Origin: Rhizobium anhuiense
Lineage (GTDB): Bacteria; Pseudomonadota; Alphaproteobacteria; Rhizobiales; Rhizobiaceae
NCBI RefSeq assembly: GCF_003985145.1
Contig: NZ_ML133525.1
Coordinates: 248,001 to 312,000, forward strand
DNA length: 64,000 bases
Reading direction: 5' to 3'
Positions 27,734 to 36,922 of the stretch are shown one piece after another (the first letter of the stretch is position 1; each line of letters begins with the position of its first letter). The translations under genes were made by a program, and so were the position numbers. The notes beneath the pieces were generated by a model that was given only the letters and a program-made list of their open reading frames with translations, did no database searches and was not told where the DNA came from.

Positions 27734-29112
27734 TCAGGACAATCCTTCTTGCCACGGCATGCGCCTGCATGCTCGCGGCCGCACCGGCTAATGCCGCCGA
27801 GGAAACCAAGCAGAGCTTCGAAACCGGGCTCATTCCGTCGCCGCACATCTTCCTGCCGGAAGGAGAGGTGAAAGGCACGGTGATGCTGATCTCGGATGCC
27901 GCCGGCTGGGGCGACTATGAGAAGGCCGAGGCCGACAGGCTGGTCGCCGAAGGCGCCGTCGTCATCGGCGTCGACTTTCCCTCCTACATCCAGGCGCTCA
28001 GCCGGTACGACGTCAGCCTCAACGACGGCTGCATCTACATGGTCTCGGATATCGAATCGCTGAGCCAGCAGGTGCAGCGCGCGACCGGCAACAGCGCCTA
28101 TCATCTGCCGATCGTCGCCGGCATCGGCGAGGGCGGAGCCTTGGCGCTGGCGATCGCGGCGCAAACGCCGGATGCGACGATCGGCCAGACGCTTGCCGTC
28201 GATCCGGTCGCCGGCATTCCGCTCACCCAGGCACTTTGCACGCCGGCTTCCAAGCAGGTGGTTGGTCAACGCACAGTCTATGGACTCAGCGACGGCGTTC
28301 TGCCGGACCCTGTGATCACCGTCTTCACGCCTAATGCCAACAAGGATGGCCGGGCGCATGCCGAGGCATTGAAGAAGGCCCATGCCGAGATAGAAATCCG
28401 CGATTCCACCGATGATGCGCAGACGGTGTTTGCCGATACGCTCGACGATCTCGTCACCGCCTCCGGTGCCTTCGGCAACCCGCTTGGCCTGCCGTTGGCG
28501 GTGCTCGAGGCGACGCCCGCCTTCGATACGATGGCGGTGATCTATTCCGGCGACGGCGGCTGGCGCGACATCGACAAGGAGGTCGGCGGCACGCTGCAGA
28601 AGGAAGGCATTCCTGTCGTCGGCGTGGATTCGCTCCATTATTTCTGGTCCGAGCGTAAGCCGGAGGAGACAGCCGGCGATCTTTCGAAGATCATCGACTT
28701 CTACCGCAAGCAGTGGAAGGTGAAGCATGTGCTGCTCGTCGGTTATTCCTTCGGCGCCGATGTCGTACCCGCCACTTATCAGCTCCTCAAGCCGGCTGAA
28801 AAGTCGGCGGTGGCGCAACTATCGCTATTGTCGCTGTCGCACGAAGTCGACTATGTCATTTCCGTTCTCGGCTGGCTCGGTCAGAGGACGGAAGGGGCGG
28901 GAGGCGATCCCGTCAGCGATGTGAAGAACATCGATCCGAAGCTCGTGCAATGCATCTACGGCAAGGACGACGATGACGATGTCGCCTGCCCGGCGCTGAA
29001 GGATAGCGGCGCCGAAGTCATCGAACTGCCCGGCGACCATCACTTCGACGAGAATTACGACCTTCTCACCAAGACGATCATCGACGGGCTGAAGAGGCGA
29101 CTGCAGGACTAG
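27730..29112 (+). CDS. atvA: AcvB/VirJ-family periplasmic hydrolase (AtvA)
   Basis: The 460-residue protein has a signal peptide (residues 1-22, CACMLAAAPANA) and two alpha/beta-hydrolase-like halves. The second half contains the nucleophile motif GYSFGAD (G-x-S-x-G), then a late DHH in LPGDHHFDENY. Agrobacterium AcvB was shown to hydrolyse lysyl-phosphatidylglycerol in the periplasm; the R. tropici homologue atvA forms an operon with lpiA and is needed for acid tolerance. The four-base overlap with lpiA matches that arrangement. Here the pair would make and remove lysyl-PG. Confidence 0.9.
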   Translation: MIRTILLATACACMLAAAPANAAEETKQSFETGLIPSPHIFLPEGEVKGTVMLISDAAGWGDYEKAEADRLVAEGAVVIGVDFPSYIQALSRYDVSLNDGCIYMVSDIESLSQQVQRATGNSAYHLPIVAGIGEGGALALAIAAQTPDATIGQTLAVDPVAGIPLTQALCTPASKQVVGQRTVYGLSDGVLPDPVITVFTPNANKDGRAHAEALKKAHAEIEIRDSTDDAQTVFADTLDDLVTASGAFGNPLGLPLAVLEATPAFDTMAVIYSGDGGWRDIDKEVGGTLQKEGIPVVGVDSLHYFWSERKPEETAGDLSKIIDFYRKQWKVKHVLLVGYSFGADVVPATYQLLKPAEKSAVAQLSLLSLSHEVDYVISVLGWLGQRTEGAGGDPVSDVKNIDPKLVQCIYGKDDDDDVACPALKDSGAEVIELPGDHHFDENYDLLTKTIIDGLKRRLQD

Positions 29113-29257
29113 AGCAATTCCAGGAAAAGTGCGAAGCGGTTTTCCGTCCGGAATTGTGTAAACAAAAGTTAGAGCGGTTCTGCGCTTCTGCGAAAAACCG
29201 AACCGCTCTGAAGCGCAGCGCGTCCGATAGGACGCGCTAAGGACGCTGATTATCAGC
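29113..29257. repeat. Composite mosaic of palindromes after atvA
   Basis: Four palindromic units in series: GCAATTCC/GGAATTG (about 29113-29156), AGAGCGGTTC/GAACCGCTCT (29171-29209), GCGCGTCC-GATA-GGACGCGC (29218-29237) and GACGCTGAT/ATCAGCGTC (29242-29268, running into the DinB 3' end). Such chains of modules are typical of rhizobial intergenic mosaic elements. The last could also end the DinB transcript. Confidence 0.8.
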
Positions 29258-29816
29258 GCATCAGCGTCTCTTCGCTCCAGCCGAGTTCGGCAAGTTCTGT
29301 GCCACGTAACCGCGCATCGTCGGCGACGATGAACTCGTCGAGTTGCGGCGGAGCGACGCTGGTGCCGCAAAGCATCGCATGCACCTGGCCGCGATGATGG
29401 GTCTGATGCTGGAAGAGGTGGGCGAGCACGTCTTCCATCCGCTCCTCCTGGATGCGAGCGCCGCGATGGAGGCGGACGGTGGAGGCCAGCTTCTCCGGCG
29501 TCAGGGCCTCGCAAAGCGCTATCAGGCGCTGATCGACCTTCGCCTGCGCCTCTGCCAGCGAGGAAACGTCATCGAAGGGTTCGTCGACCTCGAAGGCCTG
29601 GAACCCGAGCGTGCCGCCTTCCAGGCCATCGACATAGAACCAATCGACCGTGATGATATGGTTCAAGGTTTCCTTGAGCGAGGGGAAGAAGCTGGTGCGC
29701 GGTGCCTCGAATTCACCGGGCTTCAATGCCGCGCAGGCCTGAAGCAGCCGGCGGTTGGCAAGCGCATTGTTATAGGCAAGTTTGCGAAACGGCCTGACGG
29801 GATCGAAGGTCGGCAT
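29253..29816 (-). CDS. DinB-family protein
   Basis: A 187-residue four-helix protein with the DinB/YfiT metal-binding histidines: one in LNHIITVDWFY and two in HLFQHQTHHRGQVHAML. DinB-like proteins form metal-binding bundles; some are thiol transferases, most have no known role. The ATG at 29816 has GAGGAGATGTGCC upstream; an in-frame GTG two codons earlier is less likely. It is probably co-transcribed with the NUDIX and phosphoesterase genes upstream. Confidence 0.87.
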   Translation of the reverse strand: MPTFDPVRPFRKLAYNNALANRRLLQACAALKPGEFEAPRTSFFPSLKETLNHIITVDWFYVDGLEGGTLGFQAFEVDEPFDDVSSLAEAQAKVDQRLIALCEALTPEKLASTVRLHRGARIQEERMEDVLAHLFQHQTHHRGQVHAMLCGTSVAPPQLDEFIVADDARLRGTELAELGWSEETLMR

Positions 29817-29854
29817 TGGCACATCTCCTCTTCACACGTGCTGGAATGTTTGCG

Positions 29855-30367
29855 TCAATCCTCGTCATCGAGATTGCCGTCCCGCCAGACGAGGTGACGG
29901 GGCGCGGCAGGCAGGTTCTCGATTTCATCGGCGATGAAATAGGGCGGGATGTCGAGCGCGGTCAGGGCCGTGCGCGTCGCCGACACCCATTTGAATTCGA
30001 GATGATTGTCGCCGTCTTCGACGCGATGGATGATTTCGTGTGACTGAAAAGGGAAGTCCGGCGGGATCTCCATCAGATAATAGAGGCCGAGCTCATGCCA
30101 GTCGCGCTGCTCATAGTGGAAAAAATTCTCGACGATCCAGAGCAGGCGGGAGACGGTGACGTCGACGCCCAGTTCCTCCATCATCTCCCGTTTCAGCGTC
30201 TCCTCCGACGTCTCGCCTATTTCCGCCCTGCCGCCCGGAAAGGTCCAGAAGGGTTCATGCACGGCGCGGTGAACGAGCACATGGCCATTGCGAAAACCGA
30301 GGCCGGCGATGCGATAGTTGAAACGCTCGGCGCCCGCATTCAGGCGGATGAGAGTGCGCTTGGTCAT
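29855..30367 (-). CDS. NUDIX hydrolase
   Basis: The 170-residue protein contains a complete Nudix box: GGRAEIGETSEET at its start and REMMEELGV at its end, with the spacing G-x5-E-x7-REUxEExGU. Such enzymes hydrolyse nucleoside diphosphates linked to another moiety; the exact substrate cannot be deduced. The start codon lies six bases after the phosphoesterase stop codon, so it is part of the same operon. Confidence 0.9.
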   Translation of the reverse strand: MTKRTLIRLNAGAERFNYRIAGLGFRNGHVLVHRAVHEPFWTFPGGRAEIGETSEETLKREMMEELGVDVTVSRLLWIVENFFHYEQRDWHELGLYYLMEIPPDFPFQSHEIIHRVEDGDNHLEFKWVSATRTALTALDIPPYFIADEIENLPAAPRHLVWRDGNLDDED

Positions 30368-30373
30368 GCCATT

Positions 30374-31276
30374 CTATCCAAGATCGATCACGACGATTTC
30401 CGGCGGCACGCCGAAGCGCACCGGTGCAATGGAACAGCCGAGACCGCCGGACACGATGATATTACGCCCCTCCTCAACCATATGGCCATAGGCGTAGCGA
30501 TTGCCGTAACGCGAGGGCACGACCGGCGAACGGCCCAGCAGCCGGATCTGTCCGCCATGCGTGTGGCCCGATAGCGTTAGCGAGACGCGCTCTGGCACGC
30601 GCGGGAAGATATCGGGTTCATGGGCGAGCAGGATGACAGGCGCATCGTCGGTCAGCTGAGCCATCGTTCCCTCGAGATCGTCGAGGCCGAGCATATGCGT
30701 GCGGCCCCACTTCCGGCCGGGCAGCAGCGCCAACTGATCTTCGAGGCCTGCGAGCCAAAAGCCGCGGCCATCCTTTTCGAGCCGAACGGCGCGGTTGCCA
30801 TAGACCGGGATTCCGACATCGGCGAGAGCCCGGTGTCCGAATGTTTCCATCCCGCCGTTCTTCTGGGCGGTGCGGTCCTCCCACCAATCGTGGTTGCCCA
30901 TGACCGCATGGACTCCGAGAGGAGCCCGCAAGGTGGCGAGCGCCTTCGACCATTGGCCCGAATGCACGTATTGGGTCACCATGTTCATGCCGGCGGCATA
31001 ATCGCCGAGCAGAATGGTCATATCGCCTTCGAGTTCATTTGCCCTGTGGCAGATCGCGGCAATGCGACTTGCCGACATCCAGGGTTCGCAGGCGTGCAGA
31101 TCGGCGAGCGCGACGATGCGGAGCTTCAGCCCCGGTGTCCATCCCGGCGGTGTCAGCCGGTAGCGGGTGATGGCGAGCCGCGCGAGCGGTTCATAGGCGA
31201 AGGCATAACCACCGAGCGACATGACGCCTGCGACACCGCCGCCGAGAACCTTGAAAAATCCGCGGCGGGTGATCAC
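30374..31276 (-). CDS. Tat-exported metallophosphoesterase
   Basis: The 300-residue protein has a twin-arginine signal (TRRGFFKVLGGGVAGVMSL) and calcineurin-like motifs: ADLHACEPWM, GDYAAG, GNHDWWED and GHTHGGQI. It is of the YkuE/YaeI group, which act on phospholipid or UDP-lipid headgroups outside the cytoplasm. It starts at GTG directly after the RuvB stop codon, with GGAGG nine bases upstream within the end of ruvB, so it is translated as part of the ruvB operon. The substrate is unknown. Confidence 0.88.
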   Translation of the reverse strand: MITRRGFFKVLGGGVAGVMSLGGYAFAYEPLARLAITRYRLTPPGWTPGLKLRIVALADLHACEPWMSASRIAAICHRANELEGDMTILLGDYAAGMNMVTQYVHSGQWSKALATLRAPLGVHAVMGNHDWWEDRTAQKNGGMETFGHRALADVGIPVYGNRAVRLEKDGRGFWLAGLEDQLALLPGRKWGRTHMLGLDDLEGTMAQLTDDAPVILLAHEPDIFPRVPERVSLTLSGHTHGGQIRLLGRSPVVPSRYGNRYAYGHMVEEGRNIIVSGGLGCSIAPVRFGVPPEIVVIDLG

Positions 31277-32317
31277 TCAGCTATCCTCCTGAAACAGCCG
31301 GAACTGCGCAGCCTCCATATCCTTAGGTGGTTGCATTCCCAGATGTTTCCACGCGATTGCGGTCAGAACGCGGCCGCGTGGCGTGCGCTGAATGAAACCC
31401 TGCTGGATCATGTAGGGCTCGATGATGTCCTCGATCGCGTCGCGCGGCTCGGAAAGGCCGGCGGCAATGGTTTCAATGCCGACTGGGCCGCCGCCGAAAT
31501 TGACCGCGATCATGTTGAGGTAACGTTTGTCGAGCTGGTCAAAGCCGACATTGTCGACCAGCAGGCGGGTCAGCGCCTCGTCGGCGATCTCGCGGGTGAC
31601 GGCCTCTGCCCTTGCCACCTCGGCAAAGTCGCGCACGCGCCGCAACAGCCGGCCGGCGATGCGCGGGGTGCCGCGGGCGCGTCTTGCGATCTCGCGGGCG
31701 CCCTCTTCGGTGATCGGCAGGTTCATCAGCCGCGCGCCGCGGCGCACGATGAGTTCCAGTTCCTCGACGGTGTAGAAGCTCAAGCGGACCGGAATGCCAA
31801 AGCGGTCGCGCAGCGGCGTCGTCAACAGTCCGAGGCGAGTGGTGGCTGCCACCAGCGTGAATTTCGACAGGTCGATCTTCACCGAGCGAGCTGCAGGGCC
31901 TTCCCCGATGATCAGGTCGAGCTGAAAATCCTCCATGGCCGGATAGAGGATTTCCTCGACGGCGGGGTTGAGACGATGGATCTCGTCGATGAAGAGCACA
32001 TCTCGCTCCTCGAGGTTGGTGAGCAGGGCGGCGAGATCGCCAGCCTTGGCGATCACGGGACCCGACGTCGAACGGAAGTTGACGCCGAGCTCCTTCGCCA
32101 TGATCTGCGCCAGCGTCGTCTTGCCGAGGCCGGGCGGGCCGACGAAGAGCACGTGGTCCAGCGCTTCGCCACGGTTTTTCGCCGCCTCGATGAAGACCTT
32201 GAGATTGGCGCGCGCTTCCGCCTGGCCGGTGAACTCGTCCAGCGATTGCGGGCGCAAGGTGATATCTAGGTCTTCGCCCCGCTTTTCCGGTGATATCAGG
32301 CGGGCGGGTTCGCTCAT
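31277..32317 (-). CDS. ruvB: Holliday junction helicase RuvB
   Basis: The 346-residue AAA+ motor of the RuvABC complex drives branch migration of Holliday junctions. It has Walker [13 protein letters not shown], Walker [11 protein letters not shown], sensor I AATTR, and the C-terminal winged helix ([14 protein letters not shown]). Its ATG overlaps the stop codon of the VapC-like gene by four bases (ATGA). In most bacteria ruvB directly follows ruvA; here a toxin-antitoxin pair sits between. Its expression therefore depends on translation through the toxin gene. Confidence 0.97.
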   Translation of the reverse strand: MSEPARLISPEKRGEDLDITLRPQSLDEFTGQAEARANLKVFIEAAKNRGEALDHVLFVGPPGLGKTTLAQIMAKELGVNFRSTSGPVIAKAGDLAALLTNLEERDVLFIDEIHRLNPAVEEILYPAMEDFQLDLIIGEGPAARSVKIDLSKFTLVAATTRLGLLTTPLRDRFGIPVRLSFYTVEELELIVRRGARLMNLPITEEGAREIARRARGTPRIAGRLLRRVRDFAEVARAEAVTREIADEALTRLLVDNVGFDQLDKRYLNMIAVNFGGGPVGIETIAAGLSEPRDAIEDIIEPYMIQQGFIQRTPRGRVLTAIAWKHLGMQPPKDMEAAQFRLFQEDS

Positions 32318-32718
32318 GTCAGAAGCTCCATACCTGGCACAGTCTTGAACGCGTGCCGGTCAAATGTCTTGGTCGCCTGGCATCCCTCATCCGCGGCGCG
32401 GTAGCCAATCAAGGCATCGGCAAAATCTGCGTTTCGCGTTTCCACGGCCCTCAGGGCCTTGATCACCAGGGTCTGGTTCTCGATGTCCAATCCTCTGACG
32501 CGTGTCAATTTGCCGATTGCCTCGACAACATCCTTTTTCTTGAAGCCGAACCGGGCGCGCAACGCCCAATCCAGTTCCAAGAGATTCAGAAGCGAGAGAA
32601 ATCCACGATAGTCCCTGCCGATACCTTCACCGAACTTCAGCGCGGCAGCCCTTTGCTCCGTATCGTCGTCGACAATAAGCCTCAGCAGGACGTTTGTATC
32701 CACACCATACGCAATCAT
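32314..32718 (-). CDS. vapC: VapC-like PIN-domain toxin
   Basis: The 134-residue protein begins [20 protein letters not shown], the PIN-domain opening with the first acidic residue (D in VDTNVL). The conserved later acids are E in [10 protein letters not shown] (about residue 49) and D in [10 protein letters not shown] (about 95), with a final FDRHAF. PIN toxins are Mg-dependent endoribonucleases that cleave tRNA or rRNA. It overlaps the antitoxin gene by four bases upstream and ruvB by four bases downstream. All expected acids are present, so the toxin looks intact. Confidence 0.88.
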   Translation of the reverse strand: MIAYGVDTNVLLRLIVDDDTEQRAAALKFGEGIGRDYRGFLSLLNLLELDWALRARFGFKKKDVVEAIGKLTRVRGLDIENQTLVIKALRAVETRNADFADALIGYRAADEGCQATKTFDRHAFKTVPGMELLT

Positions 32719-32999
32719 GCGGCGACATCCGATTTCGACTGCGTGGCTTCGTCGACCACATCGCTGCCCGCAGCATCGGTCACCGTTGCGTCGATCTCCT
32801 CCAGCGAAGCACGTCCATTTGGAGGCGATCCGAGAAGGCCTGCGAGATCGTTGAAGTTGATCGATTTTGGTGTGATCACGACCTCTCCGTCGATGATGGA
32901 GAAAACAAGCTGATCGCCGGGCTGAAGACCGAGAGCATCCCGCAGTTCCTTCGGAAGCGTTATCTGGCCCTTGGGTGAAAGCGTAAATTCTCCCCACAT
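32715..32999 (-). CDS. vapB: AbrB/VapB-type antitoxin
   Basis: The 94-residue protein opens with a SpoVT/AbrB swapped-hairpin DNA-binding domain: WGEFTLSPKGQITLPKELRDALGLQ, then PGDQLVFSIIDGEVVI. The C-terminal half is acidic and probably disordered, and would bind and block the toxin. The stop codon overlaps the toxin start (ATGA). A pair of GTCGGAAAAT direct repeats lies 28-57 bases upstream and may be its operator. It follows ruvA by 74 bases. Confidence 0.88.
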   Translation of the reverse strand: MWGEFTLSPKGQITLPKELRDALGLQPGDQLVFSIIDGEVVITPKSINFNDLAGLLGSPPNGRASLEEIDATVTDAAGSDVVDEATQSKSDVAA

Positions 33000-33027
33000 C
33001 GATCAGTAGTCCTATTTTGGTGAGTGA

Positions 33028-33056
33028 GTCGGAAAATTTGTCATTTGTCGGAAAAT
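33028..33056. promoter_or_regulatory. Direct repeats, likely antitoxin operator
   Basis: GTCGGAAAAT occurs at 33028-33037 and 33047-33056, a period of 19 bases (about two helical turns), with ATTTGTC twice in tandem between (33036-33049). It sits just upstream of the antitoxin gene and downstream of ruvA, so it may be an autoregulated promoter inside the ruv operon. Confidence 0.5.
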
Positions 33057-33073
33057 CGACAGTTTATCCTACT

Positions 33074-33688
33074 CTACCGCGCCAGTTCCTTCAATCCCAA
33101 TCGGATCAGCTTGGCGCTGTCTGCACCATCGCCTGCCGTCTTCATGGCTGCGGCAATCGCATTCGCCGCCTGGTCGCGGGAATAGCCGAGGTTGGTCAGT
33201 GCGGAAACCGCATCGGCGACAGGTGCTGCCGCGACACCTTCGCCGAGTTCCTGTTTGAGGCCGATATTGATCGCTTCGCCGGCAAAGGCCGGCGCCCGGT
33301 TCTTGAGCTCGGTGACGAGGCGCATCGCCACTTTCGGACCAACGCCCGGTGCGCGGGAGACGGCGGCGCGGTCCTGCAGGGCGATCGCATTGGCAAGTTC
33401 GCCCGGCGTCAACGTCGACAGCACGGCGAGTGCCACCTTGGCGCCGACGCCCTGGACGCTCTGGAGCAGGTTGAACCATTCCCGCTCCAGCGCGCTCATG
33501 AAGCCGAAGAGCTTCAACTGGTCCTCGCGCACATAGGTCTCGATGAACAGCACGCAGGCCTCGCCGGCCGAGCCGAGCTTGGACAGGGTGCGGGCCGAAC
33601 AATGGGCGACGTAGCAGACGCCGTGCACATCGACGAGCACATAGTCTTCGCCGATCTCGTCTATGGTGCCTTTCAGCTTGCCGATCAT
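33074..33688 (-). CDS. ruvA: Holliday junction DNA-binding protein RuvA
   Basis: The 204-residue protein begins [20 protein letters not shown] and has the two helix-hairpin-helix motifs ([19 protein letters not shown] and [16 protein letters not shown]) that grip the four-way junction, and a C-terminal RuvB-contact domain (about residues 155-204, [19 protein letters not shown]). The frame opens ten codons further upstream, but 33688 fits the family. It follows ruvC by about 40 bases. Confidence 0.96.
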   Translation of the reverse strand: MIGKLKGTIDEIGEDYVLVDVHGVCYVAHCSARTLSKLGSAGEACVLFIETYVREDQLKLFGFMSALEREWFNLLQSVQGVGAKVALAVLSTLTPGELANAIALQDRAAVSRAPGVGPKVAMRLVTELKNRAPAFAGEAINIGLKQELGEGVAAAPVADAVSALTNLGYSRDQAANAIAAAMKTAGDGADSAKLIRLGLKELAR

Positions 33689-33730
33689 GGGTCGCGGTCT
33701 CTCAGCAGATGGGAACAAGTCAAGTATAGA

Positions 33731-34240
33731 TTAACCGGCCAGTGCCTGGCGCATCCTGTTACTGCCGCGATTATGCGCGTGGCAGATGGCGATCGCCAGG
33801 GCGTCGGCAGCATCGTCGCCCTTGAATTCGACTTTCGGCATCAGGATCTTCAGCATCATGTGGATCTGGTGCTTTTCGCCATGGCCGACGCCGATGACGG
33901 CCTTTTTTACGGCGTTCGGGGCATATTCCGAAACCGGCAGGCCGGCACGCGCCGGCACCAGCATGGCGATGCCGCGGGCCTGACCAAGCTTCAAGGTCGC
34001 CACCGCATCCTTGTTGACGAAGGTCTGTTCGACGGCGGCTTCATCCGGCTTGTAGCTATGGACGATCTCCGCCAGGCCATCGTGCAATTGGCAAAGGCGG
34101 GAGGCAAGGTCCATGTCGCCATCGGAGGTCACGGTTCCAGACGCGACAAACCGCAAGGAATTGCCCAGCGTGTCAATGATTCCCCAGCCGGTGCGGCGAA
34201 GTCCGGGATCAATACCGACAATGCGAATCGTATTTTGCAT
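33731..34240 (-). CDS. ruvC: Holliday junction resolvase RuvC
   Basis: The 169-residue RNase-H-fold nuclease cuts Holliday junctions symmetrically. Catalytic acids are visible: D in [12 protein letters not shown] in [11 protein letters not shown], and the C-terminal pair in [18 protein letters not shown]. It is the first gene of the ruvC-ruvA-[vapB-vapC]-ruvB run. The Shine-Dalgarno is weak. Confidence 0.96.
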   Translation of the reverse strand: MQNTIRIVGIDPGLRRTGWGIIDTLGNSLRFVASGTVTSDGDMDLASRLCQLHDGLAEIVHSYKPDEAAVEQTFVNKDAVATLKLGQARGIAMLVPARAGLPVSEYAPNAVKKAVIGVGHGEKHQIHMMLKILMPKVEFKGDDAADALAIAICHAHNRGSNRMRQALAG

Positions 34241-34481
34241 GGTTCAACCTATAGCGATCGCGAAATAAGTGCCATCGATATGTGAACAAAACAAAAACAC
34301 TCCCGGATTTAGGCCCCGCCATTTACCGCGAATTAAAACAGATGCCCGAATTCTAGTCGTCAATACGAGAGGGGCTTCTTTTCACGAAGATTAAGCCCCC
34401 GATGTTCTGTTTACAGGTCAGTCGATCGGGCATGCGCTGCATGCCAGGCTGGCAAGCGCGTTCAGAAGGGGTTCGTCGTAC

Positions 34482-36797
34482 ATGGCACAGAGATTTCAAT
34501 CCCTGTCCTTCAAGGTCATCGTAACATTCATTCTGCTGACCGTGCTGTCGATCGCGGTCATCGACGTACTCGCCTATTTCGCCAGCAGCCGCATCTCCGA
34601 CGAGCAGGCGCTGAAGGCCAAGGAAAGCGTGCTGATCTTCCGCGGCGACATGCTGCAGGACCAGCTGGCGCAGCTTGAAAACCAGGCCAACTCGATTGCG
34701 CGCATCGAGGCGCTGCAAATGTCGATCACCAGCCTGAAGAGCGGCTGGAAAACCATCGAGAAGACCTCGGGCGACGCTCGTGCCGAGCTGAAGAAGGTTT
34801 TCATATCGAACAATCCCAACCCGGCCGACCAGCGCGAGAAGCTTATGAAGCCGGAAGGGCCGAGCGGCTTTTATTATTCGAACCATGAGAAGACGCAGGG
34901 CGAAGTCGCCCGCGACCTCGAGGATACCGCCTTCAGCGACCTGCTGATCGCCGATCTCGAGGGCACGGTCCTCTATTCCTATAAGAAGGAGGACGATTTC
35001 GCCGAGAACCTGAAGTCGGACGCCTGGAAGGCAACCGGCGCCGGCATCGCTTTCGCCAAGGCGATCGAGAATACCGCCAAGGCGACCGATGATGCCGCGC
35101 CGACAGGTTTCTCCGGCCTTCGCGTCGATGCCGGCAGCGGCAAATCGGCGATCTTCTATGCCGTGCCGATCATCAAGCTCGGAGCGGCCAAGGGCATCAT
35201 CCTCTTCAAGGTGCGCGACGACATCGTCACCGGCATCCTTGCCAAGGGCATCGTCCAGGGCAGCACGGCACGGGCGGCGATCGTCTCCGGCGATGGATCG
35301 GCTATCGGTCTCGATGCGGCCGGCAAGCTTGCGATGCTCGATGCCACACCCTTCACCTTCATCCAGAGCGCACTTGCCAGTTCGGCGATGACGGTTGCCG
35401 ATTTCAACCGGGCGGATGGCGCCGCCCGTGCCTATGTCCGCGGCATCGACTATCGCGGCGACCGCTTCCTGGTGGTCGAGAGCGTGCTGCTCAGCGAACT
35501 CAATGCCGGCTCGATCGAGATCGCCACTCTGCTGACGATGATCGGCATCGGCGTGCTCGTCGTCATGGCGGTCGCGACCGGCCTCGTCACCAATTTCCTG
35601 TTTTCGCCGCTTGCGCGCCTTGCCGGCGTCACCCGCGATGTCGCGGACGGCAAACTCGACAGCGAGATTGGCAGCCTGAACCGCAAGGACGAAATCGGCA
35701 CGATGGCCAACGCGCTCGCCCGCTTCCGGCAGTCGCTGATCGAAGGCCGCGAGCTCGAAGCCGCCAGTGAAGAGACGCGCCTGCAGGCCGAGCACGACCG
35801 CCAGCAGAATCTGGCCGAGCGCGAGGCAGAGGCGAAGACGCTGCAGCAGGTGGTCGAGGCGCTCGACGAGGGCCTGCATCATCTGGCGAACGGCGATCTC
35901 GCCTACCAGATCGATACACGCTTCCCGAACGAGCTCGAAAGCCTGCGGGTCAATTTCAACGAAGCGCTGGCGACGCTCAGCGAAACCATGACGGCAATCG
36001 GCGGCAACTCGATGGCGGTGCGCGCCGGCTCCGAGGAGATGCGCACCGGCGCCGACGAGCTTGCCGGGCGCACCGAGCGCCAGGCCGGCTCGATCACCGA
36101 AACGGCGAATGCGATCAGCGCCATCACCCAGTCGGTCCGTCAGCAGATCGAGCGGGCCGAACAGGCCGAGCGCATCGCTCGCGACGCCAAGAAGGAAACG
36201 ACGGGCTCCGGCCAGATCATGCAGGAGACGATCGCGGCGATGGAGGCAATCCAGGCTTCCTCGCGCCAGATCAACACGATCATCTCGGTCATCGACGACA
36301 TCGCCTTTCAGACCAACCTCCTGGCGCTCAATGCCGGCGTCGAGGCGGCGCGCGCCGGTGAATCCGGCAAGGGCTTCGCCGTCGTCGCCATGGAAGTGCG
36401 CGAGCTCGCCCAGCGCTCATCGAGCGCGGCGAAGGAGATCTCCAACCTGCTGCAGAAATCGACGCATGAGGTCGAAAGCGGCGTTACGCTGGTGGAAAGG
36501 GCGGGCGTTGCTCTCACGGGCATCGGCGCCCATGTCGAGGCGATCAACGGACAGATCAACGAGATCATGGGCGCGACCCGCGAGGAGGCCAATACGCTGC
36601 GTGAGATCAATAGCGCTGTCGCCGAACTCGACGCGATGACGCAGCAGAACGCCTCGATGGTCGAGGAGACGACGGCGGCGATCCACCGGCTGGCGACGGA
36701 AGCCCTGGAAATGGACCGCCAGCTCGGCAATTTCACGCTGCCGCAAGGCCACCACCAGCCGAGCGCCGAGGTGCATGTGCTGCGCCGTCACCGCTAA
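34482..36797 (+). CDS. Methyl-accepting chemotaxis protein
   Basis: The 771-residue receptor has an N-terminal membrane helix (about residues 10-30), a periplasmic ligand domain of about 300 residues with a Cache-like pattern, a second helix ([21 protein letters not shown], about 350), a HAMP domain ([20 protein letters not shown]) and a long cytoplasmic coiled coil. The signalling tip reads [20 protein letters not shown], the CheA/CheW-binding hairpin. There is no CheR pentapeptide at its end. The ligand is unknown. It is monocistronic, with its own terminator. Confidence 0.93.
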   Translation: MAQRFQSLSFKVIVTFILLTVLSIAVIDVLAYFASSRISDEQALKAKESVLIFRGDMLQDQLAQLENQANSIARIEALQMSITSLKSGWKTIEKTSGDARAELKKVFISNNPNPADQREKLMKPEGPSGFYYSNHEKTQGEVARDLEDTAFSDLLIADLEGTVLYSYKKEDDFAENLKSDAWKATGAGIAFAKAIENTAKATDDAAPTGFSGLRVDAGSGKSAIFYAVPIIKLGAAKGIILFKVRDDIVTGILAKGIVQGSTARAAIVSGDGSAIGLDAAGKLAMLDATPFTFIQSALASSAMTVADFNRADGAARAYVRGIDYRGDRFLVVESVLLSELNAGSIEIATLLTMIGIGVLVVMAVATGLVTNFLFSPLARLAGVTRDVADGKLDSEIGSLNRKDEIGTMANALARFRQSLIEGRELEAASEETRLQAEHDRQQNLAEREAEAKTLQQVVEALDEGLHHLANGDLAYQIDTRFPNELESLRVNFNEALATLSETMTAIGGNSMAVRAGSEEMRTGADELAGRTERQAGSITETANAISAITQSVRQQIERAEQAERIARDAKKETTGSGQIMQETIAAMEAIQASSRQINTIISVIDDIAFQTNLLALNAGVEAARAGESGKGFAVVAMEVRELAQRSSSAAKEISNLLQKSTHEVESGVTLVERAGVALTGIGAHVEAINGQINEIMGATREEANTLREINSAVAELDAMTQQNASMVEETTAAIHRLATEALEMDRQLGNFTLPQGHHQPSAEVHVLRRHR

Positions 36798-36819
36798 GCT
36801 ATCGCTTCCAGCATCTGGC

Positions 36820-36846
36820 AGGGTCGCGCTCGCGCGGCCCTTTTTG
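36820..36846 (+). terminator. Rho-independent terminator of the chemoreceptor gene
   Basis: AGGGTCGCGC pairs with GCGCGGCCCT over a two-base loop (one G-T pair), followed by five T residues. Confidence 0.85.
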
Positions 36847-36922
36847 TTTGCGCGCATGGTTTGGAATGGCGCGAGGGCGAACCTACATAGGCTGCATCCT
36901 TCAACTGCCCGGCAGGTTTTCC

